Shown one piece after another: positions 6,658-8,517 of a stretch of 8,517 nucleotides of DNA. The translations under genes and the position numbers were made by a program. The notes beneath the pieces are model-generated. The model was not told the origin of the DNA. It did no database searches and saw only the letters and a list, made by a program, of their open reading frames with translations. The stretch covers positions 1 to 8,517 of the forward strand of contig JAPPKR010000061.1 in assembly GCA_028819835.1 (NCBI GenBank), written 5' to 3'. Numbering within the stretch: position 1 is the first letter of the stretch; every line of letters starts with the position of its first letter. The stretch is from a bacterium (lineage in GTDB: Bacteria > Actinomycetota > Acidimicrobiia > UBA5794 > ZC4RG35).

Positions 6658-8172
6658 TCAGCGGGAGTCCGGGGGCGCGTAGCGAGGGAATCGGGACTGT
6701 TCCTCCAGGACCCCGATCGGCAGGTGGCTGCGGATGTAGAGGTCTTGGCCGCCGAACCTGGGAGTGAAGTCCCAACTGATCCCCTGGGTTCGCATCACCC
6801 TGCTCACGAAGGCCCTACGGCGCTGGCTCTCCAGCACCTGATCGGTGAGCTGCGCGCTGTCCCACCGCTCCGAGATCTCCTCCTTCACCCCGGCCAGCGT
6901 CGCCTCGGTCCCGGCCAGGTTGGAGAGTTCCTCCGGATCGGCCTTCACGTCGAACACCTGGTCGGGATCCCCCTCGGAAACCACGTACTTGGCGCCTTCC
7001 CGCTGGACCATGAACATCGGGTTGAGGGCGCCTTCCGCGTAGTATTCGCCGATCACCTCGTCGTGCCCGCGGTCGCCGTACAGGTGGGGGAGGAGGGCCC
7101 TTCCGTCCAGTCGGGTGGGATAGTCGATGTCCGCGCGGTCGGTGGCCAGCCCCACCAGGGTGGGTCCCAGGTCCACCAGCGAGACCGCTTCGGTCACCCT
7201 GCGGGGCTTGAGCCGGTCGGGGCACCAGAAGATCAGCGGCACCCGCACCGAACGCTCCAGAAAGCTCATCTTGAACCACATTCCCCGCTCGCCGAGCATG
7301 TCCCCGTGGTCGGAGGTGATAATGACGATGGTGTCGTCGGCCAGGCCGGTCTCCTCGAGGGCCTGTCGCACCAGGCCCACCCGCCGGTCGAAGTCCGAGA
7401 CCGACGCGTAGTAGGCCCGGCGGGCCGCCCGGATCTGCTGTTCGGTGAGGACGATGTCGGAGGCTCCGATCGACCACCGGAGCCGGTCGCTGTGAGGGTC
7501 CCGGGGCGCCTGCTCGTAGGTGGTGACCGGCATGTCGATGTCGTCGTCGGCGTACAGGTTCCAGGTCTCCGGCCGGGCCAGGTAGGGGTCGTGGGGTTGG
7601 ATGAAGGAGACGGTGAGCATGAAGGGCCGCTCGCTGGACCGCGCCCGGTCGTAGATCCACCGCTGGGCCCGGAAGGTCACCTCGTCGTCGTAGTCGATGT
7701 TCACCGCCGCCAGGGTGCTCCCCGCTTCGATCACCACCTTCATGGTGTGGAACCAGTCCTGTCTCTCATAGGGCTGGTCCCAGCGGGGATGCCACACGAA
7801 GTCGGCCGGGTAGGTGTCGGTGGTCAGCCGCTCCTCGAAACCGTGCAACTGGTCCGGGCCGATGAAGTGCATCTTGCCCGACAGGCAGGTCAGATAGCCG
7901 CGGTCGGCCAGGTAGTGAGCGAAGGTGGGTATCTCCACGGACCACTCGGCGGCGTTGTCCCAGGCGCCGATCCGCGCCGGAAGGCAGGAGGTCATCATCA
8001 CATAGCGCGACGGCCCGCACAGAGGAGAGTTGGTGTAGGCCCAGTCGAAGGTGACCCCCTCGTCGGCCATGCGGGAGATGTGGGGCGCGACCACCACCCG
8101 GTGGCCGTAGCTGGGCAGGAAATGAGGCGCCAACTGGTCGGCCATGATCAGGACGATGTTGGGTTTCCTCAT
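6658..8172 (-). CDS. betC: Choline sulfatase
   Basis: A 504-residue type I sulfatase that hydrolyses choline-O-sulfate to choline and sulfate, feeding BetA. The formylglycine site C-x-P-S-R is present as CGPSR (Cys52-Arg56), so a formylglycine-generating enzyme encoded elsewhere should activate it. Metal and active-site residues visible include Asp12 in MADQ, Lys100 and His102 in LSGKMH, His194 in QPHDPY, Asp288-His289 in [12 protein letters not shown], and Lys301 in WFKMSF. The stretch [15 protein letters not shown] (105-119) and the tail ESQRRRAF...[10 protein letters not shown] (448-498, the choline-sulfatase C-terminal region) closely match Sinorhizobium BetC and set it apart from generic sulfatases. 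No signal peptide is seen, so it is cytoplasmic. ATG 8172 is preferred over an in-frame TTG at 8181 because AGGA lies 9 bases upstream of the ATG but touches the TTG. First gene of the bet cluster, divergent from nuoA. Confidence 0.93.
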   Translation of the reverse strand: MRKPNIVLIMADQLAPHFLPSYGHRVVVAPHISRMADEGVTFDWAYTNSPLCGPSRYVMMTSCLPARIGAWDNAAEWSVEIPTFAHYLADRGYLTCLSGKMHFIGPDQLHGFEERLTTDTYPADFVWHPRWDQPYERQDWFHTMKVVIEAGSTLAAVNIDYDDEVTFRAQRWIYDRARSSERPFMLTVSFIQPHDPYLARPETWNLYADDDIDMPVTTYEQAPRDPHSDRLRWSIGASDIVLTEQQIRAARRAYYASVSDFDRRVGLVRQALEETGLADDTIVIITSDHGDMLGERGMWFKMSFLERSVRVPLIFWCPDRLKPRRVTEAVSLVDLGPTLVGLATDRADIDYPTRLDGRALLPHLYGDRGHDEVIGEYYAEGALNPMFMVQREGAKYVVSEGDPDQVFDVKADPEELSNLAGTEATLAGVKEEISERWDSAQLTDQVLESQRRRAFVSRVMRTQGISWDFTPRFGGQDLYIRSHLPIGVLEEQSRFPRYAPPDSR

Positions 8173-8181
8173 GGTTGGCAA

Positions 8182-8185
8182 TCCT
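8182..8185 (-). promoter_or_regulatory. Ribosome-binding site deciding the betC start
   Basis: On the minus strand the sequence TAGGATTGCCAACC precedes the ATG at 8172. AGGA is nine bases upstream of that ATG, a workable spacing, but directly abuts the alternative TTG at 8181. This places the start at ATG 8172, which also gives the family-typical MxKPNIV beginning. Confidence 0.55.
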
Positions 8186-8264
8186 AGATGAATTCCGTCC
8201 TCTCCGGAGCGTCCGTAACTCGGAGTCGCGCCGCCGCGGGAAAGGGCCTGTCGGCTTGCCCACG

Positions 8265-8277
8265 CCCGGCGCCCGGG
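8265..8277. repeat. Short GC-rich inverted repeat in the betC-nuoA divergent region
   Basis: CCCGG at 8265-8269 and CCGGG at 8273-8277 form a perfect 5-base inverted repeat around a 3-base centre. It lies about 93 bases upstream of the betC start and about 87 bases upstream of nuoA. It could be an operator or a transcript hairpin. Short GC palindromes are expected by chance in sequence this rich in G and C, so the call is weak. Confidence 0.2.
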
Positions 8278-8325
8278 GATGGGCGGGGCGCGCGGGGGAT
8301 GGTCTTGGGGGGAGGTTTGGGTTTC

Positions 8326-8331
8326 TATACT
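8326..8331 (+). promoter_or_regulatory. Candidate -10 element of the nuo operon promoter
   Basis: TATACT stands out in an otherwise GC-rich stretch and matches the sigma-70-type -10 consensus at five of six positions. It ends 32 bases before the nuoA ATG, which would give a 5' leader of about 25 bases. The best -35 candidate, TTGGGG at 8305-8310, has only a 15-base spacer and is poor. Confidence 0.45.
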
Positions 8332-8363
8332 GACAAACGGGTGCCTGCTTCAAGTTTTCGCGC

Positions 8364-8517
8364 ATGACCTCTTATTTCGAGAACTATCTGTTCGTGGCTG
8401 CCTTTGCCCTTCTGGGGGTGGTGTTGGTGCTGGTCATGCTGGGCGTCGCCTCGATCCTGAGACCCCACAAGCCGACCGCCGCCAAGAGACTCACCTACGA
8501 GTGCGGGGTCGACCCGG
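8364..8517 (+). CDS. nuoA: NADH-quinone oxidoreductase subunit A (partial, cut by window edge)
   Basis: The first 51 residues of an open frame that continues past the right edge. After a short polar N-terminus (MTSYFENY) comes one hydrophobic membrane helix (about residues 9-32), then a loop containing RPHKPTAAKRLTYECGVDP. The YECG motif with its conserved cysteine is the hallmark of NuoA/ND3, a membrane subunit of respiratory complex I whose loop lies near the quinone site. NuoA is normally about 120 residues and first in the nuo operon, so nuoB and others probably follow outside the window. The ATG at 8364 fits the family's N-terminus. No Shine-Dalgarno sequence is evident upstream. It is transcribed away from betC. 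Confidence 0.9.
   Translation, partial: MTSYFENYLFVAAFALLGVVLVLVMLGVASILRPHKPTAAKRLTYECGVDP

Noticed and set aside
6556..8187. Long plus-strand open frame (over 500 codons) opposite betC
   Set aside because: It lies antisense to an unmistakable sulfatase. Its translation is rich in Gly, Pro, Val, His and Arg with no domain. It arises from codon bias in GC-rich DNA.

Overview
The window is GC-rich DNA (high G/C at third codon positions) that reads as a bacterial chromosome segment, most likely from an actinobacterium. Three things point that way: a small F420-dependent (Ddn-type) nitroreductase homologue, a UvrD-type helicase with C-terminal HRDC domains, and several genes without a clear Shine-Dalgarno sequence, as is common in groups that use leaderless mRNAs. 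An Acidimicrobiia-like lineage is a guess. No RNA gene, insertion sequence, CRISPR array or phage gene is visible.

Layout from left to right. Positions 1-125 may hold the 3' end of a plus-strand gene (weak). Positions 126-246 hold no gene. Five genes then run on the minus strand: the deazaflavin-dependent nitroreductase homologue (247-660), a 991-residue SF1A helicase with an unrecognised N-terminal extension and two tandem HRDC domains (804-3779), an alkaline-phosphatase-superfamily phosphodiesterase (3847-4944), choline dehydrogenase betA (5004-6638) and choline sulfatase betC (6658-8172). Transcribed in the other direction from a 191-base divergent region, the first 51 codons of nuoA (8364 onward) run off the right edge. 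They presumably open the respiratory complex I operon.

The clearest biology is in the right half. BetC hydrolyses choline-O-sulfate to choline and sulfate, and BetA oxidises choline to betaine aldehyde and possibly on to glycine betaine. The two genes are 19 bases apart and surely cotranscribed. The phosphodiesterase follows 59 bases later on the same strand. It belongs to the NPP branch of the same superfamily as BetC, so a role in releasing choline or phosphocholine from a phosphodiester such as glycerophosphocholine is an attractive but unproven idea. No betB, betI or choline transporter gene is present in the window. The helicase and the nitroreductase homologue look like independent genes.

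Nothing here is clearly a new defence or mobile system. The most unusual protein is the helicase, for its tryptophan-rich N-terminal extension and its duplicated HRDC module.
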